Shown here piece after piece: positions 1 to 9,543 of a stretch of 64,000 bases of DNA. Below the pieces are notes generated by a model. The model searched no databases. It saw only the letters and a program-made list of their open reading frames with translations, and had not been told where the DNA came from. A program made the position numbers and the translations under genes. Each line of letters starts with the position of its first letter. The first letter of the stretch is position 1. The stretch comes from Bacteroidota bacterium (GTDB taxonomy: Bacteria > Bacteroidota > Bacteroidia > Bacteroidales > F082): NCBI GenBank assembly GCA_009773165.1, contig WOUZ01000004.1, positions 124,001 to 188,000 of the forward strand, written 5' to 3'.

Positions 1-716
1 TCAACGAGCTTGTTGTTGGTGGCTTTGATGATACAGTAAATCAGGATCAAAACGGACCAGAAATAGAGATGTATATTAATGAACCTGGATTCAAGAATGG
101 CGACTACAGCTCTCCCAATCCTGTAGTTTTTATCCAATTAAATGATCCTCAAGGGATTCATTTTTTAGGGAATAGCATTGGTCGTGATATTGTACTTACC
201 TATGAAGGTACTGAAAGCAAACAATACCAATTGAATCATTATTTTGAGACCTCACTTGACGCTTTCGACCAAGGTACCATCAGATTTAATTTACATGACT
301 TAGCAGCTGGAAGCCACCGTCTGAATTTGAAAGCCTGGGACCTGCACAACAACTCTTCTGAATTCGAGATATGGTTTAAAGTAGATCAAACCGCTTCCAT
401 AGCAATAACTGAACTTTCAAACCGTCCCAATCCATTTTCATCATCTACTGAGTTTGTATTTCAGCATAATAAACCCGACCAGCCGCTGAAAGTAACTATT
501 GATATTTTCAATCAAATGGGAGGCAGGGTAACCCAATTCACCCGTGAAACACAAAGTTCCGGCGTTTTATCATCTCCAATCAAATGGGATGGAACCCGCT
601 CAGATGGAAGTAAATTACCTGCCGGATTATATGTATACAATGTACAAATTGAAGATGAAGGAGGGAATGTGTTTAATGCCAGCCAACGTTTGATCATTCT
701 GCCACTTAAAGAATAA
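1..716 (+). CDS. porU: T9SS C-terminal signal peptidase PorU, C-terminal end (partial)
   Basis: Only the last 237 codons are present; the reading frame is open to the left edge (first full codon at position 3), so the gene starts outside the window. The visible part begins with a GPEIEMY stretch followed by beta-rich modules with 'WDLHNNSSE' and ends in a 'NRPNPFSSST' type beta-sandwich resembling a T9SS C-terminal domain. These match the region after the gingipain-like (C25) catalytic domain of PorU, the sortase that removes the sorting tail from type IX cargo at the outer membrane. The peptidase domain with its catalytic Cys and His is not in view. porV follows on the same strand, the usual pairing, which strengthens the call. 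It could only otherwise be another C25 family member. Confidence 0.88.
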   Translation, partial: NELVVGGFDDTVNQDQNGPEIEMYINEPGFKNGDYSSPNPVVFIQLNDPQGIHFLGNSIGRDIVLTYEGTESKQYQLNHYFETSLDAFDQGTIRFNLHDLAAGSHRLNLKAWDLHNNSSEFEIWFKVDQTASIAITELSNRPNPFSSSTEFVFQHNKPDQPLKVTIDIFNQMGGRVTQFTRETQSSGVLSSPIKWDGTRSDGSKLPAGLYVYNVQIEDEGGNVFNASQRLIILPLKE

Positions 717-790
717 TTTTGTTTCCGACAATAAAATATAACATGAATCGTTTAGCAACAATATCAAATCACAACATCACGCACGTAAAT

Positions 791-2011
791 ATGAAGTTAA
801 AAGTAACATTCCTAGCAGTTCTTACAGTTATAACCACCTTGGTTCAGGCGCAAACCTATCAGGAACTTTCAGGACGCAACACACTCAATGTCATTACCAC
901 AGCTGTTCCATTTTTGATGATCGCACCGGATGCAAGAGCTGGATCAATGGGAGATGTTGGCGTTTCGTCATCTCCAGATGTATATTCAATGCATTGGAAT
1001 CCAGCTAAATACGCTGTAATGGAAAGCGATATGAGCGTTGGATTATCCTATAGCCCTTGGCTAAGAAACCTGGTTCCTGATATGAACCTGGCTTATCTTG
1101 CTTTTGCAAAACGTATTGATAATAATTCTTCTATTGGTGCAACTTTGAGATTTTTCACTTTGGGTGATATACAATTCACCGATAAAGATGGAATTGATCA
1201 AGGAACATATCGTCCCAGCGAATGGGCTTTGGATGCTACCTACTCCAGAAAATTAACTGATAACCTTTCAGGTGCCGTTGCAGGAAGGTTTATTTATTCG
1301 AACCTTACACTCGGACAAAATGTTGGCGGAGCATCTACTTCGGCAGGGATTTCAGCTGCTGCTGACGTTGCTGTTTACTGGGAAAAAGAAGTGGTTTGGT
1401 TTAGTGGTATTGATTCAAAATTTGCCTGGGGTATTAACATTTCAAATATCGGGACAAAACTGGGTTATAGTTCAGCTAGTATCAAAAAAGACTTCATTCC
1501 TACCAATTTACGTTTTGGACCTACCTTGAAACTTGCCATAGATGATTATAATGAGATTGCTTTCTCCATTGATGTAAACAAATTACTCGTTCCTACCCCT
1601 CCTATTTATAAGCGTGACTCCATCACAGGAAATCCTATCCCAATACCAGGTTCTGATAAATACGAAATCCTGGATGGATTGGATGATGATGTTTCTGTTG
1701 TTGCCGGAGTACTTCAATCCTTCTATGATTCACCAGGTGGTTTTGAAGAAGAAATGCGCGAACTAAGTGTCTCATTTGGAGCTGAATATTGGTATAACAA
1801 GGTTTTCGCGCTAAGAGGTGGTGCTTTTTACGAAGATGCTACTAAAGGAAACCGCAAATTCTTCACCTTAGGTGCAGGTTTACGTTACAATGTTTTTGGA
1901 CTTGATTTCTCCTATTTAATCCCGATTGATTCACGTAACAACCCTCTGCAGAATACATTACGCTTTGCCCTGACTTTCGATTTAGATAATGTAGGAAAAG
2001 CAAAAAAGTAA
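791..2011 (+). CDS. porV: T9SS outer membrane protein PorV (LptO)
   Basis: Outer-membrane beta-barrel of the FadL-like PorV family, 406 residues from the chosen start. PorV shuttles T9SS cargo from the translocon to the PorU sortase complex. I chose the ATG at 791 because it opens directly into a signal peptide (MKLKVTFLAVLTVITTLVQA, cleavage before Q); in-frame starts at 719 (TTG) and 743 (ATG) would put about 24 or 16 unlikely residues in front. After the signal comes 'ARAGSMGDVGVSSSPDVYSMHWNPAKYA', typical of PorV/PorQ proteins, and the chain ends with alternating aromatic barrel strands. The gap after porU is 74 bases, so the two are probably co-transcribed. A strong hairpin terminator follows at 2031. 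Confidence 0.93.
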   Translation: MKLKVTFLAVLTVITTLVQAQTYQELSGRNTLNVITTAVPFLMIAPDARAGSMGDVGVSSSPDVYSMHWNPAKYAVMESDMSVGLSYSPWLRNLVPDMNLAYLAFAKRIDNNSSIGATLRFFTLGDIQFTDKDGIDQGTYRPSEWALDATYSRKLTDNLSGAVAGRFIYSNLTLGQNVGGASTSAGISAAADVAVYWEKEVVWFSGIDSKFAWGINISNIGTKLGYSSASIKKDFIPTNLRFGPTLKLAIDDYNEIAFSIDVNKLLVPTPPIYKRDSITGNPIPIPGSDKYEILDGLDDDVSVVAGVLQSFYDSPGGFEEEMRELSVSFGAEYWYNKVFALRGGAFYEDATKGNRKFFTLGAGLRYNVFGLDFSYLIPIDSRNNPLQNTLRFALTFDLDNVGKAKK

Positions 2012-2030
2012 TACCTGCATAAGATTAACG

Positions 2031-2063
2031 AAAAGCATCATCCGTTGGGTTGATGCTTTTTTG
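2031..2063 (+). terminator. Intrinsic terminator after porV
   Basis: A perfect 10-base-pair stem (2031-2040 with 2051-2060), a 10-base loop and a run of T on the plus strand. The left arm starts with AAAA, so it could also stop transcripts arriving from the minus-strand helicase gene. Confidence 0.85.
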
Positions 2064-2201
2064 TTTTATGTCCTATTTACAGATTATACCCAAGTGAATT
2101 ATAGTTGAATCCAAAAGCTGTATTGGTATAATGCCGATGGATAGAAATTTAAGGCCAATTGAGTGAGCGATAATTGGACTATTACATTTCTCCTTTCGGT
2201 A

Positions 2202-3617
2202 TTAACCCTCTTCATAAAAGTCAGGAAGAAAATTCATGAGATACATTTTTTTGGTTGCACGTGTAAGAGCAGTATAGAGCCATCGTAAATAGGCTGAATC
2301 CAACTGTTCAGACTGAAAAATTCCTGAATCAAGAAACACCCAGGGCCATTGTCCGCCTTGAGTTTTGTGGCATGTAAGTGCATAGGCATACTTCACCTGC
2401 AGGGCATTGAAATATGGATCTTCTTTGATGAGCGCCCAGCGTTTTGCCCGTGAGGTTTCATGCATATAATCTTCTTCTACCGCTGCTGAAAGCCTGAGAT
2501 GATCAGCCTCAGATAAGGCAGGACCATCCATCATTAAGGTGTCTGTTAAAAGTTTTACCGACATAGTAGGTTGATCAGGGAACTCAATAAAGCAAATATC
2601 CACATCAGCAAAATGAAATCCATAAAGCTCCTCAAATTTGTTGATACGTGTCACTTCGGCTATATCACCATTTGCAATAAATCCACCCGATTTTTGTTCA
2701 TCCGTCCAGAAGTAATTGTTTTTTACAATCATCAATAAATCACCTGATGACAATTCGTAATCCAATCCAAGTATTCGTTGACGTATAGCCTGATTGTATT
2801 GATTAGCCCGCTTGTTTGACCTGCAAATAACTACAGCTTTTGAAAAATCCTTACCTCCAAAGGCATTATAAAACAAGTCCTCGACCTGATCAGGTTCGAG
2901 TTTCATGAAATCAGTGAAGGGGTTAACGTTAAGTAAAGGAAACGAAGGGTCATTTGCAGCTAATTTTTCCCTGACTTTTGTTGCATTATATAGAATCCCG
3001 GAATCAAGGGCTTGCCGCATGACTTCAGTAAGTTCAAAACTTGCAGCAGTGATATCAAAGCTGGTTTTCAACAGCTGCAAATCCAGAGCAGGACTAAAAT
3101 CAGACCCAACCGGAGGTAACTGTGCATGGTCGCCAATGAGCAGCATTCTGCAATCAATGCCGGAAAAAACATAGTGCATCAAATCATCCAGAAGGCTACG
3201 TCCGGCTTCTGTGGCGCTGTCGGTTATCATAGATGCTTCATCAACAATGAAAACACAATGGGTATGTTTGTTTTCTGCGCACACCATCTTTCGGCGTCCA
3301 TCAGGCATTCGTGTGTGAAAATATATTTTTCGGTGAATTGTATGGGCTTGAAATCCACTATACGATGTAAGAACTTTAGCAGCCCTGCCAGTGGGTGCAA
3401 GCAACACAAAACGCATGTTGATCAGAGGCAAAGTTTTTACCAACGAAGCTACGATGCTTGTTTTGCCTGTTCCTGCATAGCCTTTTAGTAAATAAACAGG
3501 ATTGTTTTTCTCTGAAAGCAGAAATGCAGAGAGATGGCGCATCACTTGATCCTGACCATCTGTAGGTACATGTCCAAATGAATTTTTTAGCGTTGTATAC
3601 AGCTGTGGCTTATTCAT
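2202..3617 (-). CDS. RecD-like ATP-dependent DNA helicase (AAA_30/UvrD_C_2)
   Basis: Superfamily 1 helicase of 471 residues. Walker A 'GYAGTGKTS' lies near the N-terminus, followed by 'FIVDEASMI' (Walker B), 'GDHAQLPPVG' (motif III) and at the C-terminus 'TCHKTQGGQW' and 'YTALTRA' (motifs V and VI). This is the RecD/TraA type motif set, without the long N-terminal region of RecD2, so a stand-alone DNA helicase is the best description and its exact role in repair is not known. I chose the ATG at 3617 over one at 3647: it forms a TGATG stop-start junction with tamL upstream, which points to translational coupling. The operon partner does not share an obvious pathway. Confidence 0.85.
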   Translation of the reverse strand: MNKPQLYTTLKNSFGHVPTDGQDQVMRHLSAFLLSEKNNPVYLLKGYAGTGKTSIVASLVKTLPLINMRFVLLAPTGRAAKVLTSYSGFQAHTIHRKIYFHTRMPDGRRKMVCAENKHTHCVFIVDEASMITDSATEAGRSLLDDLMHYVFSGIDCRMLLIGDHAQLPPVGSDFSPALDLQLLKTSFDITAASFELTEVMRQALDSGILYNATKVREKLAANDPSFPLLNVNPFTDFMKLEPDQVEDLFYNAFGGKDFSKAVVICRSNKRANQYNQAIRQRILGLDYELSSGDLLMIVKNNYFWTDEQKSGGFIANGDIAEVTRINKFEELYGFHFADVDICFIEFPDQPTMSVKLLTDTLMMDGPALSEADHLRLSAAVEEDYMHETSRAKRWALIKEDPYFNALQVKYAYALTCHKTQGGQWPWVFLDSGIFQSEQLDSAYLRWLYTALTRATKKMYLMNFLPDFYEEG

Positions 3618-6034
3618 CAGAAAGGATATCCAATCCCGAAATTCCAAACCAACTGATTGATTTGTAATGTTTTAAATCTCCATCTTTGATCAAGGGGATA
3701 TTCCGGATCACGTAAAGGAATTGCAGTATCTAAACGAAAAATAAAGAAAGAGAAATCGAAACGAAAGCCAACACCTGCATCTATTGCAAGTTCTTTATAA
3801 AAAGTTTTTACATCGAAACTTCCATTATTATAATACGGCTTCTCCTGTAAGGTCCAGATATTTCCCACATCAATAAATAATGCGCCTTTCAAATAGCTCC
3901 ATACCGGAAAACGGTATTCTACATTGAATTCTAACTGAATATCGCCAATTCTCTCAATATCAACAGTATCAACAAAGGAGCCAGGCCCCAGTTGACGGAG
4001 TTGCCATCCACGCATTCCATTAGCACCACCCGCGTAGAAACTCTGTTCAAAAGGCATTTCTTCTGAGTTTTCGTAAGGCAATCCAAGACCCATCATTGTC
4101 CTGAAAACGATTCGCTGCTCAGAAGTTATCAATCTGTAATAACGAAAATCGTTATCAAGTTTAAAGTATTGAGAATAACGAGTGCCAAGCAGAGTGTGGT
4201 AATCATTTTCAGGATCAAGAAGTGCAGTATTGTTGAATAGTGCTAATGCATTTCCTGCACTTTCAATGTTAGCGCGATAATAAATAAAGTTGTTTAATTT
4301 ATTGACATTTTGATTATTATAGATAAAGCTATACTTAGCACTGAAAATGAGGTGATCAGAATATTGATCTTTAAACCGCTGATTTGTTTGTTCGTCTAAA
4401 AACTCCTGAAATGCAGGTGAAGGAGTTACTTTAACTGAACTAAGATTTATTGGTGTTAATAAATGCTGAAGAGTAGGCTTTGTCATCCAGTCATACCCAA
4501 AAGCAGCTTTCAGGATCGTCCTGCTGTAATAGGTCCTTTTTTGATCACTGAAACCAATGCTTACATTGGTTTTAGGTTGGTATTCCTTAGCGAATTTTCG
4601 TAAGGCAACCGGACTTAAAAATCGTGGAAAATAAATATTGGCATCCACCCCAACTTCGGTCGTATTAAATATGGAAGAACTGGTATTATCACCAATGGTA
4701 ACCTCGCTAATACGTTGAGCTTCAATACCGCCATTAAGTCGCAAACGCAACACTTCAGCTCCTTTGAAAAGGTTTTTATTCGAAAAAACAAGCCCACCCC
4801 GAATACCTAAATCACCACCAGAGTTTGTCCCTTCGAGTTCAATCGAATATGAATTTACTTTGCTTCGCTGCAGGTAAATGTTACAATTAAGCCAATTTGT
4901 GTCAGAAACGGAAGAGCTTTGTTCTAACCTAACGGTATCAAACGATATGGTTGAAGCTCTGTAAATCTTTAAGTTAGTGAGGCCTTTGTAGGTTTGTCGA
5001 AGTTTATTAATACTAAAAGGTTCATCTTCATATATTTGGATGATGTTACTAAAAATCGATGCCTTTATTCGTTTGTCGCCAATTGCCAAGAATGTAAGCT
5101 TGGAGTCGGTTGACCGTAAAGAATTTTTATAAAAGTAAACACTTGTATCGTAAGGATTTAAAGAATTTACAAAAGGATCATAAGTAGGGAAAATAAAAAT
5201 ATCATTTATAAAATACCTTTTATGACCACTTGTTTTCTCATTATCCCTGTTAGTAGGATTCTCAATTATCATATTGATATTGATCTGATTAGATTTTAAG
5301 CTACTATCAACATCAAAAAGAATGTAGTCTTTTGTAAAATCAAAATAGCCATTATTTCTCAGATAGTTTGTTATACGATCCCTTTCATTGTCCAACAAGT
5401 AGGCATCATATAAGTCACCATTTTTAATCAATGTTTCTGACGCAATGCTGTCAATATAATGCTGCAGCAATGAGTCAGACATTGTTTTGGTAATATCCGC
5501 ATAGGTATATGGTTGGTTTAGAGTTACATGATAAAAAACGGTAGCAAGGCCATTTTTTTGACGTGTTACTTCGTGAGTTACCGTATTATTGAAATAACCT
5601 TTGTTATAGGTGTACCTTGTTAATTGCTGAGCGGTGTTCTCATTTTGATACATATCAACGTAAACGGGTGCTTGCCCTGCTTTACCATAGAACCAGTTCC
5701 ATAATTTTTTATCACGTCGTTTTTCCAAAAAATAATGAATCCACAAAGCGAATCTGTTGCCAAGAAACTTATTGTTTGGTTTCTGGGCGATCAGGTATTC
5801 AAGATCCGATTTCACAAAATTCTTAGGAACTCCTTGAATAACGACTGAATTTTTATTGAGGAGTGATTTATCTTCAGGAATGAAACGCGTTGCTGTGCAA
5901 GAAGAAAAAAGTGAAAGAATTAAAATGGAAGTGAGAAGAAAACCAACAAGAACGAAGCATTTGAAGGTTTTCCTGAACCAGGCACCTTCACTTAATTGTC
6001 CAAAAAGAGTGGTAATTAATGATTGACTTAACAT
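3617..6034 (-). CDS. tamL: TamL-type BamA/TamA family outer membrane lipoprotein
   Basis: An Omp85-superfamily protein of 805 residues. An N-terminal hydrophobic segment runs into a lipobox ending 'LSLFSSCTAT', so the protein is predicted to be lipid-anchored, a known trait of the Bacteroidota TamA homologue TamL. POTRA-like repeats ('YTYNKGYFNNTVTHEV', 'YLRNNGYFDF') follow, then a C-terminal barrel with 'GGANGMRGWQLRQLGPG', the conserved loop-6 region (RGW in place of RGF), and a terminal Phe as the barrel-insertion signal. The family helps insert or stabilise outer-membrane proteins together with an inner-membrane TamB; no tamB is next door here. The stop overlaps the start of the downstream helicase. 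Assignment to TamL rather than another surface-antigen D15 protein rests on the lipobox and length. Confidence 0.85.
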   Translation of the reverse strand: MLSQSLITTLFGQLSEGAWFRKTFKCFVLVGFLLTSILILSLFSSCTATRFIPEDKSLLNKNSVVIQGVPKNFVKSDLEYLIAQKPNNKFLGNRFALWIHYFLEKRRDKKLWNWFYGKAGQAPVYVDMYQNENTAQQLTRYTYNKGYFNNTVTHEVTRQKNGLATVFYHVTLNQPYTYADITKTMSDSLLQHYIDSIASETLIKNGDLYDAYLLDNERDRITNYLRNNGYFDFTKDYILFDVDSSLKSNQININMIIENPTNRDNEKTSGHKRYFINDIFIFPTYDPFVNSLNPYDTSVYFYKNSLRSTDSKLTFLAIGDKRIKASIFSNIIQIYEDEPFSINKLRQTYKGLTNLKIYRASTISFDTVRLEQSSSVSDTNWLNCNIYLQRSKVNSYSIELEGTNSGGDLGIRGGLVFSNKNLFKGAEVLRLRLNGGIEAQRISEVTIGDNTSSSIFNTTEVGVDANIYFPRFLSPVALRKFAKEYQPKTNVSIGFSDQKRTYYSRTILKAAFGYDWMTKPTLQHLLTPINLSSVKVTPSPAFQEFLDEQTNQRFKDQYSDHLIFSAKYSFIYNNQNVNKLNNFIYYRANIESAGNALALFNNTALLDPENDYHTLLGTRYSQYFKLDNDFRYYRLITSEQRIVFRTMMGLGLPYENSEEMPFEQSFYAGGANGMRGWQLRQLGPGSFVDTVDIERIGDIQLEFNVEYRFPVWSYLKGALFIDVGNIWTLQEKPYYNNGSFDVKTFYKELAIDAGVGFRFDFSFFIFRLDTAIPLRDPEYPLDQRWRFKTLQINQLVWNFGIGYPF

Positions 6035-6093
6035 GAATCAGTGGCAAAAAATCATTTTCAATGATATAATCTTCTTCTTTTTATTCTAACTTA

Positions 6094-6125
6094 CAAATGT
6101 ATGATATTGGAACGTTTATCTCAAA
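6094..6125 (-). promoter_or_regulatory. Bacteroidota-type promoter for tamL
   Basis: On the minus strand TTTG (6125-6122), 20 bases, then TACATTTG (6101-6094), matching the -33 TTTG / -7 TAnnTTTG consensus. It sits about 60 bases before the tamL start. The rest of the 210-base gap up to 6244 shows no gene or clear hairpin. Confidence 0.55.
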
Positions 6126-6244
6126 GGTTTTTTGAAAGCTTGTTAAAAATGACTCGAAAATGAAATAACTAAAATTTAAATGATTCAAAAACAAGTGAAT
6201 AGAGGTCGATCTTATTGAAAATAATAGTTAACAGATGGTGTCAA

Positions 6245-7216
6245 TCACTCTTGTTCATCAACTATAATAAGAACATTACCAATTTTTTGACCCGTCTCGA
6301 CGTACTTATATGCATCAACTATTTGGTTTAATGAATATTCTCTGTCAATCACAGGTTTAAACACTCGCTTCTCAGCCAGCTCTTTAAGAAAATAAACATC
6401 ATCCCTACTTACGTAAGGAAGAGGAAAAAGAAGTCTTTTCTTGCTAACCAGAGGTGTTATCAAGGCAAGATAAATGTTTTCAGCATTTTTTCCAAGCTCT
6501 GTTGAAATATAGATTCCATGTTTCTTTAAGATGTTTTTACATGCCCCATAAGAGCTTTTACCAACGGCATCAAAAACAAAATCGAAACGATCATCAGTTT
6601 TTGTAAAATCGCTTTTTAGAAAATCGATTACTTTGTCGGCCCCCAATGATTTGACTAATTCCACATTATCCGTTCCACAAACTGCTGTAACAATAGCTCC
6701 TTCATGCTTTAACAATTGCACAGCAGCTGATCCGATTGCTCCTGTTGCACCATTTACAAGTACTTCTTGCCCTTTCTTAACCTTGGCAGCCCTGATATCG
6801 CAAAGTGCATAGTGCGCTCCTTCTGTCAGTGCTGCAGCTTCTCTAAAGCTCAGGTTTTCAGGCATAAGAGCAATTGCTCCTTTTGATGGAATTTTAAGAT
6901 ACTCAGCATGAGCACCAAAAGTGACATCATTATAGCCAAACACCTTGTCGCCTCTAGAAAACTCTTTTACTTGATTCCCAACGGCAACAACTATTCCGGC
7001 AAATTCATTTCCAAGAATGGTTTGTTTTGGACGGAGCAAACCGCTAAAAAACCTGGAAACAAAATATTCAGCACTTCTAAAACCACAGTCGGTACGATTA
7101 ACAGTTGTTGCAACAACCTTAATTAAAAGTTCATTTTCTGCTGGGACTGGCTTATCAACTTCCCGGATGTTAACAACCTCTGGAGGACCATATTCAAGAT
7201 GAATCGCTGCTTTCAT
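6245..7216 (-). CDS. NAD(P)-dependent alcohol dehydrogenase / quinone oxidoreductase family (MDR)
   Basis: Medium-chain dehydrogenase/reductase of 323 residues. The N-terminal GroES-like fold carries 'LGNEFAGIVVAVG', and the Rossmann domain shows the NADP-binding 'GATGAIGSAAVQLL'. The structural zinc Cys cluster of classical alcohol dehydrogenases is absent, so a quinone oxidoreductase or enoyl-reductase type enzyme using NADPH is more likely; substrate unknown. I chose the ATG at 7216 (MKAAIHLEYG, the family's standard opening); an in-frame ATG at 7276 would add 20 residues without similarity. It lies on the same strand as the histidine kinase upstream, 107 bases away, with no shared operon signal. 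Confidence 0.85.
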   Translation of the reverse strand: MKAAIHLEYGPPEVVNIREVDKPVPAENELLIKVVATTVNRTDCGFRSAEYFVSRFFSGLLRPKQTILGNEFAGIVVAVGNQVKEFSRGDKVFGYNDVTFGAHAEYLKIPSKGAIALMPENLSFREAAALTEGAHYALCDIRAAKVKKGQEVLVNGATGAIGSAAVQLLKHEGAIVTAVCGTDNVELVKSLGADKVIDFLKSDFTKTDDRFDFVFDAVGKSSYGACKNILKKHGIYISTELGKNAENIYLALITPLVSKKRLLFPLPYVSRDDVYFLKELAEKRVFKPVIDREYSLNQIVDAYKYVETGQKIGNVLIIVDEQE

Positions 7217-7323
7217 AGTATCATAATTAATAGGCGAAGATAGTAATTCCACCATTTTGAATCGCTTTTCAATCAATCGTTTATGAGAAATTTATGTCAG
7301 TCTTAAAAAAAATACAGCCCTTG

Positions 7324-8760
7324 CTATGTGTGAATGGATTCGCTCAGATGGCTGATGACTACAGGTAACTTGTCAAGATTAAAGGGTTTTGTAAGAAAAC
7401 CATCGATTCCAACTTCTAAACAATCTTTTCTATCTTCGCCAAGGGCGTTGGCAGTGATGGCAACTATTTTAACGGGACTTTCAACACCTCTTTGGCGTTC
7501 TATTTCACGTATAAGCCGGGTGGCTTCCAGACCGTCCATAACTGGCATCTGAATGTCCATCAAAATGAGGTCATATGGATTCATAAGGAATTTATCAACA
7601 GCGATACGGCCATTATCTGCAACATCTACTTGAAAACCAAGCTGTTTTAAGCTGAACATTGAGACGCGCTGGTTTATTAAATTATCTTCCACCAATAGTA
7701 TCCTGTTAAAGAAATTCTGACTTAACAAATCGGGAATAGATCCCTTTTTTAAACAAACACTAAACCAAAACTTTGAGCCTTTTCCTTCCTCACTCCAAAA
7801 ATCGAGCTTCCCTCCCATCGCCTCTATAAGTTTTCTGGAAAGTGTTAACCCAATTCCTATTCCTCCTGTTTCTCTTGAATTAGTGCTATTAACCTGATGA
7901 AATAAGTCCCAAATCAAAAGCTTTTGTTCCTCGGGAATTCCATTTCCGGTATCCGAAATTTCAAAGATTAATTCATAACAGTCAGTTTTCGCAGCATCCA
8001 GTTTACATGAAAACTGTAAACCTCCATTCGAGGTAAACTTCAATGCATTGCTCAATAAACTATTGACAACCTGCCGCAGGCGGTTTGGGTCGCCAACAAA
8101 AAAGAGTGGTATGGCGCCATCAAAATGACTATTAAATGTTAGTCCTTTTTCAGCACTTTTTTTTCTGTAAAAACTGAGTATGGGGCCTATCTCATTCATC
8201 AAATGAAAGTTCAACTTATCTAATTCAATGCCTCCTGTTTCCATTTTCGTGAAATCCAGCACATCACTTACAAGTGCAAACAGGTGCTGGGTGAGCAACT
8301 CAACATCTGTTACCATTTCATGATGTGAATCGACGAGCTTTTCTTTCTTTAATTGTGAAGTGAGTCCAAAAATTCCATTTAGAGGAGTTCGAATTTCATG
8401 GCTCAGGTTGGCCAGAAAGCGTTGCTTGGTCTTATGAGCAATGGATGTTTCCTGTTCCAATTCTCTAACTTGCTCTTTCAATTTTGTTTGTTCTTCGATT
8501 AGGTTCTTAATAACTTTAGACTTTCGGCGGCTATAAATGGATAAACCTAAAAATGAAAGAGATAGAAAAATAATCGAAACGGTTAACCAGAAAGGATTTA
8601 ATGAAGTGATGGTACCGGACGAAGATTCGCTGGAATTAAGAAGCAAAGGTGATGCATGTACAGTAGCAGATTTAAAAAAGAAAAATAAAGCAATTAAGCA
8701 TTTAAGATAACAATTAAAACCTCTCTGACTTAATTGGTTGCTCATAGAAAACTGCATCAT
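7324..8760 (-). CDS. Hybrid sensor histidine kinase/response regulator
   Basis: Membrane histidine kinase of 478 residues. An N-terminal hydrophobic segment and a second one near residues 60-80 bracket only a short outside loop, followed by a coiled linker ('LIEEQTKLKEQVRELEQE'), the HisKA domain with phospho-acceptor His121 in 'NLSHEIRTPLNG', the HATPase domain ('NALKFTSNGG', 'DTGNGIPEE', 'GGIGIGLTLSRKL'), and a C-terminal receiver domain with Asp402 in 'LMDIQMPVMDG' and Lys in 'LTKPF'. There is no large sensor domain, HPt or DNA-binding domain, so the input and final output are unknown; a phosphorelay partner elsewhere is expected. A possible -7 box (TATATTTG on the minus strand, 8791-8784) lies just upstream. 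Confidence 0.92.
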   Translation of the reverse strand: MMQFSMSNQLSQRGFNCYLKCLIALFFFFKSATVHASPLLLNSSESSSGTITSLNPFWLTVSIIFLSLSFLGLSIYSRRKSKVIKNLIEEQTKLKEQVRELEQETSIAHKTKQRFLANLSHEIRTPLNGIFGLTSQLKKEKLVDSHHEMVTDVELLTQHLFALVSDVLDFTKMETGGIELDKLNFHLMNEIGPILSFYRKKSAEKGLTFNSHFDGAIPLFFVGDPNRLRQVVNSLLSNALKFTSNGGLQFSCKLDAAKTDCYELIFEISDTGNGIPEEQKLLIWDLFHQVNSTNSRETGGIGIGLTLSRKLIEAMGGKLDFWSEEGKGSKFWFSVCLKKGSIPDLLSQNFFNRILLVEDNLINQRVSMFSLKQLGFQVDVADNGRIAVDKFLMNPYDLILMDIQMPVMDGLEATRLIREIERQRGVESPVKIVAITANALGEDRKDCLEVGIDGFLTKPFNLDKLPVVISHLSESIHT

Positions 8761-9174
8761 TGAAAATAATAGGTAGAATTGCTCAAATATAATGCCATGT
8801 ATAATTAGTATTTAATAATCTGATTATCTGATATTTAAAGCGATTTCAATATTTAACAATTCTTAATATTGGAAGTTTTTTCCAAATTTAGGAAAAAATA
8901 ATTAGTTACTCTTATTTATGGATGATTTAAGTTAATTTGAAAGCAATAACTATTCCCGATTCGGGAAATTTTTGCATTGATAAATACCCTTTTTTATAGA
9001 CCGAACTCTTTAATCATTTGCAAAAACAATTCTCCAAACAGATTGTTTAGAATATGGAATGCAGATTTGATTTAAGTTTTGAATTTAAACTTGACAAATA
9101 GATCGTCAGATTGTATTTTTACGCGTCGCTTGAGAAATCAGGTAAAACAAAAATAACACATATATAAACAGAGT
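8761..9174 (+). other. Intergenic region, 414 bases, divergent promoters
   Basis: AT-rich spacer between the divergently read kinase and the small DUF2892 gene. I see no gene, tRNA or strong hairpin. It holds a minus-strand -7 box at 8784-8791 and a plus-strand candidate promoter at 9091-9121. An inverted repeat-like stretch 'TTCCCGATTCGGGAA' at 8952-8966 (TTCCCGA / TCGGGAA around one base) is a candidate operator. Confidence 0.4.
9091..9121 (+). promoter_or_regulatory. Candidate promoter of the DUF2892 gene
   Basis: TTGACA at 9091-9096, 17 bases, then TATTTTTA at 9114-9121. It looks like a blend of the general -35 element and the Bacteroidota -7 box; spacing to the start codon at 9175 is about 53 bases. 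Confidence 0.35.
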
Positions 9175-9363
9175 ATGAAAAAAAATGTAGGAAGCGTTGA
9201 TCAAATTGTACGAATTGTAATAGGACTTGCAATTGGAGTTGCAGGAATTATGTATCAGTCATGGTGGGGTTTAGTTGGCATTGTGCCGTTAGCAACTGCT
9301 TTACTTAACTTCTGTCCGTTTTATCCTTTATTAGGTATCAAAACAACCAAAAAGGTATCTTAA
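9175..9363 (+). CDS. DUF2892 (YgaP-type transmembrane) small membrane protein
   Basis: A 62-residue protein that starts 'MKKNVGSVDQIVRIVIG' and carries two hydrophobic segments (about 11-27 and 30-46) followed by 'NFCPFYPLLGI', the signature of DUF2892, the membrane part of rhodanese YgaP. Here it stands alone without a rhodanese domain. The family's function as a free-standing protein is not established; the conserved Cys in CPFY is the residue most likely to matter. The gene has its own candidate promoter and ends at a two-way terminator, so it is probably monocistronic. Confidence 0.85.
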   Translation: MKKNVGSVDQIVRIVIGLAIGVAGIMYQSWWGLVGIVPLATALLNFCPFYPLLGIKTTKKVS

Positions 9364-9475
9364 ACAATCTTTTATTTAATATTGCTTTTCCTTAAAATTA
9401 CATATCGCAAAGCATTTTACTAATGAAGCTTATTAAAAATCAGTTGCCTCATTACTTAAATTTAATTGGTTAATA

Positions 9476-9510
9476 AAAAATCCAGCGGTCTCCCGCTGGA
9501 TTTTTATTTT
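9476..9510. terminator. Bidirectional terminator between DUF2892 gene and hppA
   Basis: Eight-base GC-rich stem (9481-9488 with 9493-9500) around TCTC, extended by an A run on the left pairing with a T run on the right. It can end transcription from both converging genes. Confidence 0.85.
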
Positions 9511-9543
9511 TGAATACTCGTGTACTCTTTATGATAGTTTTGG

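Noticed and set aside
719-790. Upstream start codons for porV
   Set aside because: They would place 16-24 residues ahead of a normal signal peptide.
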